Origin: Candidatus Woesearchaeota archaeon
Lineage (GTDB): Archaea; Nanoarchaeota; Nanoarchaeia; UBA10117; ARS21
Direction: 5' to 3'
Assembly (NCBI GenBank): GCA_002686215.1
Contig: NZAU01000178.1
Location: 1 to 8,434 of the forward strand
Length of the DNA stretch: 8,434 bases
Positions 1-5,260 of the stretch are shown piece by piece. The stretch's first letter is position 1. The number at the start of each line of letters is the position of its first letter. The position numbers and the translations under genes were made by a program. Under the pieces are notes generated by a model that made no database searches, was not told where the DNA came from, and saw nothing but the letters and a program-made list of their open reading frames with translations.

Positions 1-801
1 TTAGACGAGGTTCGTATCAATGATATTATCAGAAGTTTCTGCCATGTCAAGTACGATATCGGGACGACCTGGAGAATCAAATTGATCCTTAGTAAAGAAC
101 CTATATCTTTCATAGTAAAAACCAACAGTAAGTTCCATAACTCGTGCCTTATCATTATTTAACTGAATAGACCCAATGTTATATGGAAAAACGTTCTGCA
201 ATTCCCAACATGCTGTAACATCATTCTTTCTAGCGGTTAGAACTTGCAGACCTTGTGCTGCTGCTCTCCTAACCTCTGATAGAAGTTTAGGATCTGATAT
301 TGCCAAATCTCCACCACCTCTCTCCATTTTGAAGATGTATAATCTAGGGCAAACGTACTCGCGATAGAATTCTGTAAATTGATTAGAATCTCTCGCCATC
401 TCATCAACCCATCTCTCAAAGAAGTTTCTGGTGTATTGAGAACGAGGAACTTGAAACGTTATATTGATTTGACTAAATGCTGTACCAGTAGCATACTTAA
501 ATCCAGAACCTACATTTACAATTTGACCACTAGTTACCTGCTTACTGGGTAAGTTTACAGTCTTGGCATAGTAATCTAAAAGTAAGTTTCTTAAATCACC
601 TCGCTCAGGATTGAAAACTTCATCGGTCTGACCCGCAAATGTTCCAGATACTTGAGTTTGTGTTGATCTAAGAATAGCAGGACATGCAAAATGTAACGAA
701 AATAAATTCGTCGTACTAGGGAAATTATCATTGTCCTTGAATTGCCCTATGAATTCATTTAATGAGTTATATTTTGCTGCCTGCGGATTTGGGATTGCCA
801 T
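1..801 (-). CDS. 54: Baseplate tail tube initiator, T4 gp54-like
   Basis: Likely the gp54 homologue, the protein that sits on the tail tube cap at the top of the baseplate hub and starts polymerisation of the tail tube. It has 266 residues and is complete, with its TAA stop on the first bases of the window; T4 gp54 is about 320 residues. The first 40 residues hold an NLFSLHFACP segment like the start of a tube-protein fold. A strand-rich centre (about 95-120, ending FQVPRSQYTRNFFERWVDEM) and a C-terminal strand (MELTVGFYYERYRFF) fit the gp19-like fold shared by gp19, gp48 and gp54. The ATG overlaps the gp4 stop as TAATG, and AAGG lies just upstream, so the start is well supported and coupled to gp4. 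Virion location is inferred. The gp54 versus gp48 assignment rests on my recall of family sequences and on the better gp48 candidate at 1257-2270. Confidence 0.78.
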   Translation of the reverse strand: MAIPNPQAAKYNSLNEFIGQFKDNDNFPSTTNLFSLHFACPAILRSTQTQVSGTFAGQTDEVFNPERGDLRNLLLDYYAKTVNLPSKQVTSGQIVNVGSGFKYATGTAFSQINITFQVPRSQYTRNFFERWVDEMARDSNQFTEFYREYVCPRLYIFKMERGGGDLAISDPKLLSEVRRAAAQGLQVLTARKNDVTACWELQNVFPYNIGSIQLNNDKARVMELTVGFYYERYRFFTKDQFDSPGRPDIVLDMAETSDNIIDTNLV

Positions 802-1220
802 TAGACCTTAAGTTCCTTTTCTGTGATTAACATAAATTCCCAATTATTATCTTTGCAGAATTCAGTTGCTGCTTTCCACTTTGCTTGGTTGACACTCCAA
901 GTAACAACCTCATTAATATAGCGTTTTGTCATTCTTTTTTGGGTTTTAGGTTCTTTAGTCTGCCTAAATGGTTTGACTTCAACCAGATACCTTTTGTTTG
1001 CTATTTTGACATAAAAATCGGGAAAATATCTATGTCTTTTGCCGTCAACTGGTGATATGTATGGAATAATGATCTCTTCACTTCCCCATTCTTGAACTGA
1101 TGCGGTTATATCACACCATTTCATGAACTTATACTCCCATGATGACCGATAAATAACATTTGTCGGATCACCTTTGTACTTTCTGGGGAAACTAGGACGA
1201 TACTTTCCTTGATATCTCAT
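801..1220 (-). CDS. 4: Head completion protein, T4 gp4-like, PD-(D/E)XK nuclease fold
   Basis: Homologue of T4 gp4 (also called gp50/65), needed late in head maturation before the tail joins. It has 139 residues, close to the T4 length of about 150. The sequence shows an intact nuclease-type motif: PDF at residues 67-69, then EVK at 81-83, giving D68-x12-E81-x-K83. An upstream Glu in the SSWEYKFMKW segment (E29) and a basic C-terminal half are also seen, an arrangement like the TnsA-type branch of PD-(D/E)XK enzymes. It is first in a two-gene minus-strand unit with gp54 (TAATG junction). A late-promoter motif lies 22 bases upstream of the ATG. No clear Shine-Dalgarno is visible before ATG 1220, and the leader would be short. 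The start was chosen because residues 1-25 (MRYQGKYRPSFPRKYKGD) look like a conserved basic N terminus. Nuclease activity is inferred from motifs only. Confidence 0.8.
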   Translation of the reverse strand: MRYQGKYRPSFPRKYKGDPTNVIYRSSWEYKFMKWCDITASVQEWGSEEIIIPYISPVDGKRHRYFPDFYVKIANKRYLVEVKPFRQTKEPKTQKRMTKRYINEVVTWSVNQAKWKAATEFCKDNNWEFMLITEKELKV

Positions 1221-1225
1221 AAATA
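1218..1225 (+). promoter_or_regulatory. Late promoter, T4 type, for gp48-gp53
   Basis: CATAAATA matches the T4 late promoter TATAAATA at seven of eight positions. T4-like late promoters use only this -10 element, read by the gp55/gp33-modified RNA polymerase. Transcription would begin near 1231, giving a leader of about 25 bases that holds the AGGT ribosome site at 1247-1250 and the TTG start of gp48 at 1257. The motif overlaps the start codon of gp4 on the other strand. Confidence 0.65.
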
Positions 1226-1241
1226 CATAGAGGTCACATAA

Positions 1242-1248
1242 TATTTAG
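1242..1248 (-). promoter_or_regulatory. Late promoter, CTAAATA type, for gp4-gp54
   Basis: On the minus strand the sequence reads ACCTAAATAT, containing CTAAATA, a variant of the T4-type late -10 element. Transcription would begin near 1236, about 15 bases before the gp4 ATG at 1220. The element faces the plus-strand late promoter at 1218-1225, so the two polymerase footprints must overlap. The same CTAAATA string recurs before gp32 (4925-4931), which supports it as a real motif in this phage. Confidence 0.55.
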
Positions 1249-1256
1249 GTACGAAG

Positions 1257-2270
1257 TTGGCACAATCTATCCTAAGGTATCCATTACAACCACCTGTTAC
1301 TGCAAATCAGGGGGATGATGATAATCAGGGTGCCACAAAAGCTATTGATTACTTAATGCTGCAACGAAGCAGAATCAAGTTTGAGGACAACTCCTCGAAA
1401 TATTATGGTGAGAATTTACCAGGTAACAAAGTAGAACGTGAGTTAAATCCTCGTAGATGCTACCTTGCAATGCCTCAGCAGTTGCAAACTCAATATACGC
1501 CCTCCTATAGGCAAGTAAATATGGGAGTCATGGGTGTTTTGGGCGCTGCTGCTTTGGGAGGAATGGAATCTGATGATTTCAACGCTTTGGCAAAAAATAT
1601 TCAGGGTGCTGCTGCTGCAGCAACGCCAGAAGTTGCTTTGGGTGCAATGGCACAAGCTGCTGGTGCAATGAATCAAGCATTAGGTCTGGCAGGTAATGTT
1701 GATGCTAGTTCTCTGTTAGCAATTGGAAAGGGTAAGGTATTTAACCCATTCCAAGAACAGATCTTTAGTAATATGAATTTTAGAACTCATCAGTTCACCT
1801 TTAAATTTTATTCTAGATCTGAGCAAGAAGCAAGAATGGTCAGAATGATCATTGATTATATTAAAGAGGGTTCTCTACCTATCATGGGAGCAACTGGTTC
1901 TTTAAAATCAAGTGGATTTGGTCTTGATAATAATAGTCAACTTCAAGGTCAGTTCTCAACTATCAGTTCAAATAGATTCTTAGAAGTTCCTGATAAGTTT
2001 GATCTGAAGTTTATCAGACTGAATGCTGATGGTAGTATTAGTGACAATTCCACTGATAATGAAAAATCAATGCACTTCAATATTTTCCCATCTGTATGTA
2101 CGGGTATAAACGTCAACTATACTCCAGATGGTCAATATACATCATTTAAACGAGTTTCAGGTGACATGGTTCAAGTCCCTGCAATTCAATTGACAGTTTC
2201 CTTTACAGAAACAAGAATTATTACACAAACAGACATTGGACCTGTTAAAGATGGACGAGGAGGATTCTAA
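1257..2270 (+). CDS. 48: Baseplate tail tube cap, T4 gp48-like
   Basis: Probable gp48 homologue, which caps the baseplate hub and carries gp54 and the tube. It has 337 residues against about 364 in T4. The region NPFQEQIFSNMNFRTHQF (163-180), followed by a run of beta strands to residue about 325 ending in VSFTETRIITQTDIGPV, fits the tube-like fold of this family. Between residues 89 and 150 is an Ala/Gly/Met-rich segment (GVMGVLGAAALGG, then GAAAAATPEVALGAMAQAAG) likely to form hydrophobic helices, perhaps contacting the tape measure inside the hub. The start is TTG: the frame has a stop at 1239-1241, no ATG occurs until residue 33, and AGGT lies six bases upstream. A weak start codon may lower expression, which suits a protein needed in few copies per virion. 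It overlaps gp53 by one base (TAATG). Confidence 0.78.
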   Translation: MAQSILRYPLQPPVTANQGDDDNQGATKAIDYLMLQRSRIKFEDNSSKYYGENLPGNKVERELNPRRCYLAMPQQLQTQYTPSYRQVNMGVMGVLGAAALGGMESDDFNALAKNIQGAAAAATPEVALGAMAQAAGAMNQALGLAGNVDASSLLAIGKGKVFNPFQEQIFSNMNFRTHQFTFKFYSRSEQEARMVRMIIDYIKEGSLPIMGATGSLKSSGFGLDNNSQLQGQFSTISSNRFLEVPDKFDLKFIRLNADGSISDNSTDNEKSMHFNIFPSVCTGINVNYTPDGQYTSFKRVSGDMVQVPAIQLTVSFTETRIITQTDIGPVKDGRGGF

Positions 2271-3235
2271 TGCCTGGGTTTTTTTCTTATTTACCAAATG
2301 TATACGTTGGTGAAGGTGTTGCTGACGATGAAGCAACCAAATATAGATTAGTAAAAAATCTATTCAGACGCACCAAAACTAGAGATGATTTATCAAAGTA
2401 TAGTTCTCTATTTGAAGCGTATTCAATTACTGCTGGTCAAACACCATCAACATTAGCATTAGAAGTTTATAAAGATTCTCACTTAGATTGGGTTATCTTA
2501 CTAGTAAACAATATCACTGATGTATATGAAGATTGGCCTAGAAATGAAGAGGACTTAATCACATATGTCAATGAAAAGTATAGTGGTCCTGATGATGTCC
2601 ATCATTATGAAACACAAGAAATAATGCTAGATGATATCGTCTATATGCCAGGAGGTATTGTTGTAAACCGAACTTGGAGAACAGTAATGCCAGATGGCAC
2701 TACTAAGAGTGAAACTGAATCAGTATATCCTGTTAGTAACTATGAATATGAATCATTTGAAAATGAGAAGAAAAGACAAATTCTTCTTCCAGTTTCTCAA
2801 ATGGTAGATTTGATTATTGAAGAGTTTGAACAATTAATTGCTTATGCTCCACATCTAGAACTTGACGATCAGGGGAACAAAAAGACTCCTATTTCTATTG
2901 CTTCTAGATTCCTTGGTGATGTTGGGTACATTACATCAGAATCTCTGGTTTCTACAGACACGACGACAACAACAACATCTTTCGATTATGGTCCAGGTTC
3001 ATCTCTTGCTGGAACTGCTGGAACTACAACTGCTACATCTACAATCACACCAGCGTCAGGTGGAACTACAGCAGCGACTACAACGTCTACTCCAACACCA
3101 TCCCCATCTCCTACTCCAAGTCCATCCCCTTCCCCATCACCTTCGCCTTCACCAAGTCCTTCACCTTCGCCTTCTCCAAGTCCTTCTCCAAGTCCATCCC
3201 CATCGCCTTCACCTGGTTATGGAGGAGGATACTAA
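2270..3235 (+). CDS. 53: Baseplate wedge protein, T4 gp53-like, with long Pro/Ser tail
   Basis: Residues 1 to about 225 match the gp53 wedge family (T4 gp53 is 196 residues): FFSYLPNVYVGEG at the start, then the typical LDWVILLVNNITDVYEDWP block near residues 73-91, which includes a conserved W-x(n)-N pattern. gp53 joins neighbouring wedges into the hexagonal baseplate. After residue 225 comes an extension not in T4: a Thr/Gly-rich linker (about 228-274), then Pro at every odd position from 275 to 315 alternating with Ser or Thr, and a GYGGGY tip. A strong GGAGGA site precedes the ATG, which overlaps the gp48 stop. The core assignment is firm. The role of the extension is unknown; an exposed rigid spacer or surface-contact tail is a guess. 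Confidence 0.82.
   Translation: MPGFFSYLPNVYVGEGVADDEATKYRLVKNLFRRTKTRDDLSKYSSLFEAYSITAGQTPSTLALEVYKDSHLDWVILLVNNITDVYEDWPRNEEDLITYVNEKYSGPDDVHHYETQEIMLDDIVYMPGGIVVNRTWRTVMPDGTTKSETESVYPVSNYEYESFENEKKRQILLPVSQMVDLIIEEFEQLIAYAPHLELDDQGNKKTPISIASRFLGDVGYITSESLVSTDTTTTTTSFDYGPGSSLAGTAGTTTATSTITPASGGTTAATTTSTPTPSPSPTPSPSPSPSPSPSPSPSPSPSPSPSPSPSPSPSPGYGGGY
3089..3214 (+). repeat. Pro-(Ser/Thr) dipeptide repeat region in gp53
   Basis: Twenty-one prolines alternate with 18 serines and 2 threonines over residues 275-315. At the DNA level this is an imperfect six-base pattern (CC-A/T followed by a Ser codon). Serine is encoded by at least five codons (TCC, TCT, TCA, TCG, AGT) and proline by CCA and CCT. 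The codon variety argues that the amino-acid pattern, not just DNA slippage, has been kept by selection. Such a tract can still change length by recombination or slippage. The shadow frames it opens on both strands are not genes. Confidence 0.9.
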
Positions 3236-3248
3236 AAAACCCTAGAGA

Positions 3249-3286
3249 CCCATTTTTTGGCGGAATTTTTTTTCCGCTTTCCTGGG
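3249..3286. terminator. Probable hairpin terminator between convergent genes
   Basis: The 77-base gap between the converging ends of gp53 and the glycine-zipper gene holds the perfect six-base stem GCGGAA (3260-3265) with TTCCGC (3272-3277) around a six-T loop. A possible outer stem is CCCA (3249-3252) with TGGG (3283-3286). T runs lie on the plus strand at 3253-3258 and 3278-3280. Position supports a bidirectional stop, but there is no long U tract directly after the stem, so strength is uncertain. A second weak GGGG/CCCC hairpin overlaps the minus-strand stop codon near 3309-3320. Confidence 0.45.
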
Positions 3287-3312
3287 AATCAAGGGTCGAT
3301 TTTGGTTTGGGG

Positions 3313-3798
3313 TCAACCCCCATCAATTTGGCATCCAACCATGCTGCCTCCGACAATACCTAGAGGGATTGCCCACCAGCGACCATCGCCACGGGATAGT
3401 ACAGCACCTGCTCCAGCACCACCGATGCCACCAAGAACTGCACCTTCGATGCAAGAGTTGTCATCCTTCTCTTTATGTTCATGTTTATGTTCATGAATTG
3501 GAGGAGCAGCAGGTCTCCTATTATAATATTTCCAATCACAGGGAACGGAAACCCTTTTCTTGTATGATCTGACATACCCAGGATTACGCATGTCTCCAGG
3601 GACGTACTCTTCACGATATACTCGCTTGAAACATTTTTCTTCACGAGCATACCCACCCTTCGATTCGTATGCTTTGTAGTTTGAATAGTCACCAGTATCT
3701 CGATAACGAATTCTGGTAGGGTCATAGACTGGACCTCTTGCCTGAGCAGGAAGTGCAATAGATGACAATAGCATTAGTGATGCAAGTGCTAGTTTCAT
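3313..3798 (-). CDS. Secreted glycine-zipper protein, function unknown
   Basis: A 161-residue protein with a clear signal peptide: MK, a hydrophobic stretch LALASLMLLSSIALP, and a predicted cut after AQA at residue 20. The middle holds CFKRVYREEYVPG (56-68) and NPGYVRSYKKRVSVPC (72-87), then a His/Lys/Glu cluster HEHKHEHKEK (102-111). The last third (116-156) is a Gly-zipper segment with GAVLGGIGGAGAGAVL, a short charged turn, then WAIPLGIVGGSMVGC, resembling two-pass glycine-zipper domains of bacterial envelope proteins. Four cysteines (56, 87, 116, 156) could form two disulfides after export. There is no lipobox cysteine after the signal. The start ATG overlaps the stop of the 37-aa gene as ATGA, with an AGG ribosome site upstream. 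It is last in the minus-strand operon. An envelope role (membrane remodelling, lysis or exclusion) is inferred; the family is not recognised with a known function. Confidence 0.72.
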   Translation of the reverse strand: MKLALASLMLLSSIALPAQARGPVYDPTRIRYRDTGDYSNYKAYESKGGYAREEKCFKRVYREEYVPGDMRNPGYVRSYKKRVSVPCDWKYYNRRPAAPPIHEHKHEHKEKDDNSCIEGAVLGGIGGAGAGAVLSRGDGRWWAIPLGIVGGSMVGCQIDGG

Positions 3799-3908
3799 CG
3801 GAAGTACCTATCCATTCTTAGTTTTATATAGTACATCCCGATCACCCAGATCGAGAAGAGGAACCCCTCGCCATAAGACATGGAGTTCCAAGCATGAACA
3901 AAGTCCAT
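3795..3908 (-). CDS. Small single-pass membrane protein, 37 aa, function unknown
   Basis: A 37-codon gene filling the gap between gp32 and the glycine-zipper gene exactly. Its ATG overlaps the gp32 stop as TGATG, and its TGA overlaps the next ATG as ATGA. A purine-rich GAGGAAGAG just upstream, inside the last gp32 codons, can serve as ribosome site. The protein starts MDFVHAWNSMSYGEG, has a hydrophobic run FLFSIWVIGMYYI (16-28), and ends with the basic KLRMDRYFR. By the positive-inside rule the C terminus would be in the cytoplasm. Double overlap plus a sensible membrane-protein composition make chance unlikely. No family is recognised. Its coupling to a secreted partner suggests a joint envelope function, which is inference. 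Confidence 0.7.
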   Translation of the reverse strand: MDFVHAWNSMSYGEGFLFSIWVIGMYYIKLRMDRYFR

Positions 3909-4861
3909 CACTCTTCCTCTGCAAGTTTAGCAAAATAGGAGAGAGTGTCATCTTCATCTTGAACAGGAGATGATGCTACTGCTTTCTCTCGGAAGTCCTT
4001 GACTTCAGCACCCCAATCAGGTTGATTAGATGCCATGATGTCAGGAGAGTTGAAAGAACCTCGTCCTTCAGATTCATCCTCAAGGGATTCATCAATGCGA
4101 GCAGGTGCAGCATTCTTGCCGAGAACCAGATTCAAACGTGCTTGAAGTTGCTCATAGGACTTGAAGTTCTTAGCATCTTCAAACTCTGCAAGGGAATACC
4201 CCTGCTTCCAGATAGATTCCAGTTTGTCATCATCGAAGTTACCCAGCGTACCAGGTGCAGCGAACTCAGACTTGTCATAGTTCCAGTAACCATCGACCTT
4301 GCGGATCTTCAGTTTGAAGTCAGCACCCTTCCAGAAGTTGAAAGGATCGATGGGAGTCTCATCAGCAAATGCAGGTTGCATTGCTTCGACCAGTTTGTCA
4401 AAGATTTTCTTACCGAACTTGTAGAGGAAGACTTTGCCTTCGTTCTCGGGGTGAGCAGAATCACTCACAACATAGATGTTGCTGTAGTAAGAGAGCTTAC
4501 GCTTTTGAGCACGAGCAATCTCTTTGTCGCTGTCACGACCGCTGTTCCAAAGTTCGCGGTTCAGTTCACCGACAGGATCATCCTTGCCGAGAGTTGTGAG
4601 AGAGTTCTCAATGTACCACTGACCACCTGGTCCTTTGAAGGCGTGAGACCAGACCTTTGCCCAAGGCATTTCTTCGCCATCGGGAGCGGGGAGGAAACGG
4701 ATGACAGCATATCCGTTACCAGACTTATCCAGTTCAGGTTTCCAGAGACGCTCATCTGCGCCACCACCAGACTGGGGTTGATTGATTTTTTCGATCTCTC
4801 GCGTCAGTTTAGCGAAGGTATCGCCACCAGAGGACGCTTTCTTGAGGGATGCGAATGACAT
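3908..4861 (-). CDS. 32: Single-stranded DNA-binding protein, T4 gp32-like
   Basis: Coats single-stranded DNA in replication, recombination and repair, and recruits gp59 and other replisome parts. It has 317 residues (T4: 301). Landmarks line up with T4 gp32: a basic N-terminal SLKKASS (5-11) like the LAST motif used for cooperative binding, GNGYAVIRFLP (48-58), SHAFKGPGGQWYIE (72-85), KRKLSYYSNIYVV (120-132), ENEGKVFLYKFGKKIFDK (139-156) and DGYWNYDKSEF (190-200). The C terminus is strongly acidic (QDEDD, then AEEE), as needed for partner binding. Striking difference: the protein has no cysteine, so the three Cys zinc ligands of T4 (77, 87, 90) are absent although the His (H73 here) remains. 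The gene is visibly richer in G and C, with more C-ending codons, than gp59 or gp33, as expected for an abundant protein. GGAGAA precedes the ATG. Confidence 0.95.
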   Translation of the reverse strand: MSFASLKKASSGGDTFAKLTREIEKINQPQSGGGADERLWKPELDKSGNGYAVIRFLPAPDGEEMPWAKVWSHAFKGPGGQWYIENSLTTLGKDDPVGELNRELWNSGRDSDKEIARAQKRKLSYYSNIYVVSDSAHPENEGKVFLYKFGKKIFDKLVEAMQPAFADETPIDPFNFWKGADFKLKIRKVDGYWNYDKSEFAAPGTLGNFDDDKLESIWKQGYSLAEFEDAKNFKSYEQLQARLNLVLGKNAAPARIDESLEDESEGRGSFNSPDIMASNQPDWGAEVKDFREKAVASSPVQDEDDTLSYFAKLAEEE

Positions 4862-4900
4862 AATCGTATTCTCCGTATTGAATGTGTAGTGTGTTTTGTT

Positions 4901-4921
4901 TGCTACTGGGTTATCGTAGCA
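4901..4921 (-). promoter_or_regulatory. Hairpin in the gp32 leader, possible autogenous translational operator
   Basis: In the minus-strand RNA, UGCUAC pairs perfectly with GUAGCA around a nine-base loop (GAUAACCCA). It is followed by about 30 bases almost without G (AACAAAACACACUACACAUU...) and then the GGAGAA ribosome site and AUG. T4 gp32 represses its own mRNA by nucleating at a pseudoknot upstream and spreading over an unstructured stretch that includes the ribosome site. The layout here is the same. The loop AACC could pair with GGUU at 4940-4943 in the upstream gene to form a pseudoknot, but this is only four pairs. The function is inferred. Confidence 0.45.
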
Positions 4922-4924
4922 TAC

Positions 4925-4931
4925 TATTTAG
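4925..4931 (-). promoter_or_regulatory. Late promoter candidate, CTAAATA, for gp32
   Basis: The minus strand reads GACTAAATAG, with the CTAAATA late-type element overlapping the TAA stop of the DUF1825-like gene. Transcription would begin near 4919, about 58 bases before the gp32 ATG and inside the 5' arm of the leader hairpin. T4 gene 32 is also expressed late from its own promoter. The stop codon itself contributes TAA to the match, so part of the similarity may be chance. Confidence 0.45.
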
Positions 4932-5260
4932 TCTTGGTCAACCTCGCGTTGTGCCGCTTGTTCGAGTGTCGTGACCATAGCGCCAAGGCACTCACCAAGA
5001 TCTGCATACCCAAACGCTTGCGAGAGTGCATTGATTCGGGTCTTCATGTCTGCTGCATCAGGATCTTCCGAAGCAGCAAGGCATAGTCTACCATAAAAGG
5101 TTCTCTGTTTGTCGATGAGCATCTTACATGATTCAATATGCTCAAGTTTTTCTTCTATGGACATGTTACCAAGACGAGATGTTTCATATGAAACTGATTG
5201 GTACATGTTAAAAATGTCTTGCAGGTTTTCCTGCACTTGATCGGACTTAAAAAAACTCAT
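4928..5260 (-). CDS. DUF1825-like protein (cyanobacterial family)
   Basis: A 110-residue, mostly helical, cytoplasmic protein. The N-terminal pattern MSFFKSDQVQENLQDIFNMY, then Q-S, and a central ESCKMLIDKQRTFYGRL resemble the DUF1825 family of cyanobacteria, where proteins of similar length begin with an FF-x-S-x2-V pattern and carry a helical M-x2-L-x2-RxxxF-like block. The match is from memory and moderate. The C-terminal third (from about residue 65) looks more divergent. The ATG overlaps the gp59 stop as ATGA, with AAGGA upstream. The gene stands between the helicase loader gp59 and its partner gp32, which are adjacent in T4, so a role near replication or the host transcription machinery is possible. 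The function of the family is not known to me. It may be a gene shared with the host. Confidence 0.62.
   Translation of the reverse strand: MSFFKSDQVQENLQDIFNMYQSVSYETSRLGNMSIEEKLEHIESCKMLIDKQRTFYGRLCLAASEDPDAADMKTRINALSQAFGYADLGECLGAMVTTLEQAAQREVDQD

Noticed and set aside
1148..1155. GATAAATA on the plus strand, a good late-promoter match
   Set aside because: It lies within conserved gp4 codons, over 100 bases from gp48, and a nearer promoter at 1218-1225 explains gp48 expression. A secondary promoter cannot be excluded.
2862..3356. Frames on both strands over the gp53 Pro/Ser tract (Leu/His-rich and Lys/Val-rich products)
   Set aside because: These are low-complexity shadows of the repeat; the in-frame gp53 reading explains the DNA.
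3360..3758. 132-codon minus-strand frame inside the glycine-zipper gene
   Set aside because: Out of frame with the signal-peptide protein, which has a ribosome site, signal peptide and coupled start; the alternative has none of these.
3821..3830. TATATAAAAC on the minus strand as a promoter for the glycine-zipper gene
   Set aside because: It falls inside the 37-codon gene (Tyr-Tyr-Ile-Lys codons), matches the late motif poorly, and no -35 element is evident.
3841..3855. Small inverted repeat GATCG/CGATC downstream of gp32 as a terminator
   Set aside because: Only five pairs with no following T run, and it lies within the coupled 37-codon gene.
4022..4858. Long plus-strand open frame (278 codons) opposite gp32
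   Set aside because: It is exactly antisense to a well recognised gp32; the biased codon use of gp32 keeps stops out of the opposite strand. No plausible domain, no ribosome context, no neighbours on that strand.
4918..4926. TATGCTACG resembling a T4 MotA box before gp32
   Set aside because: Match is partial, no -10 sits at proper distance, and I see no reason to assume a MotA system in this phage.
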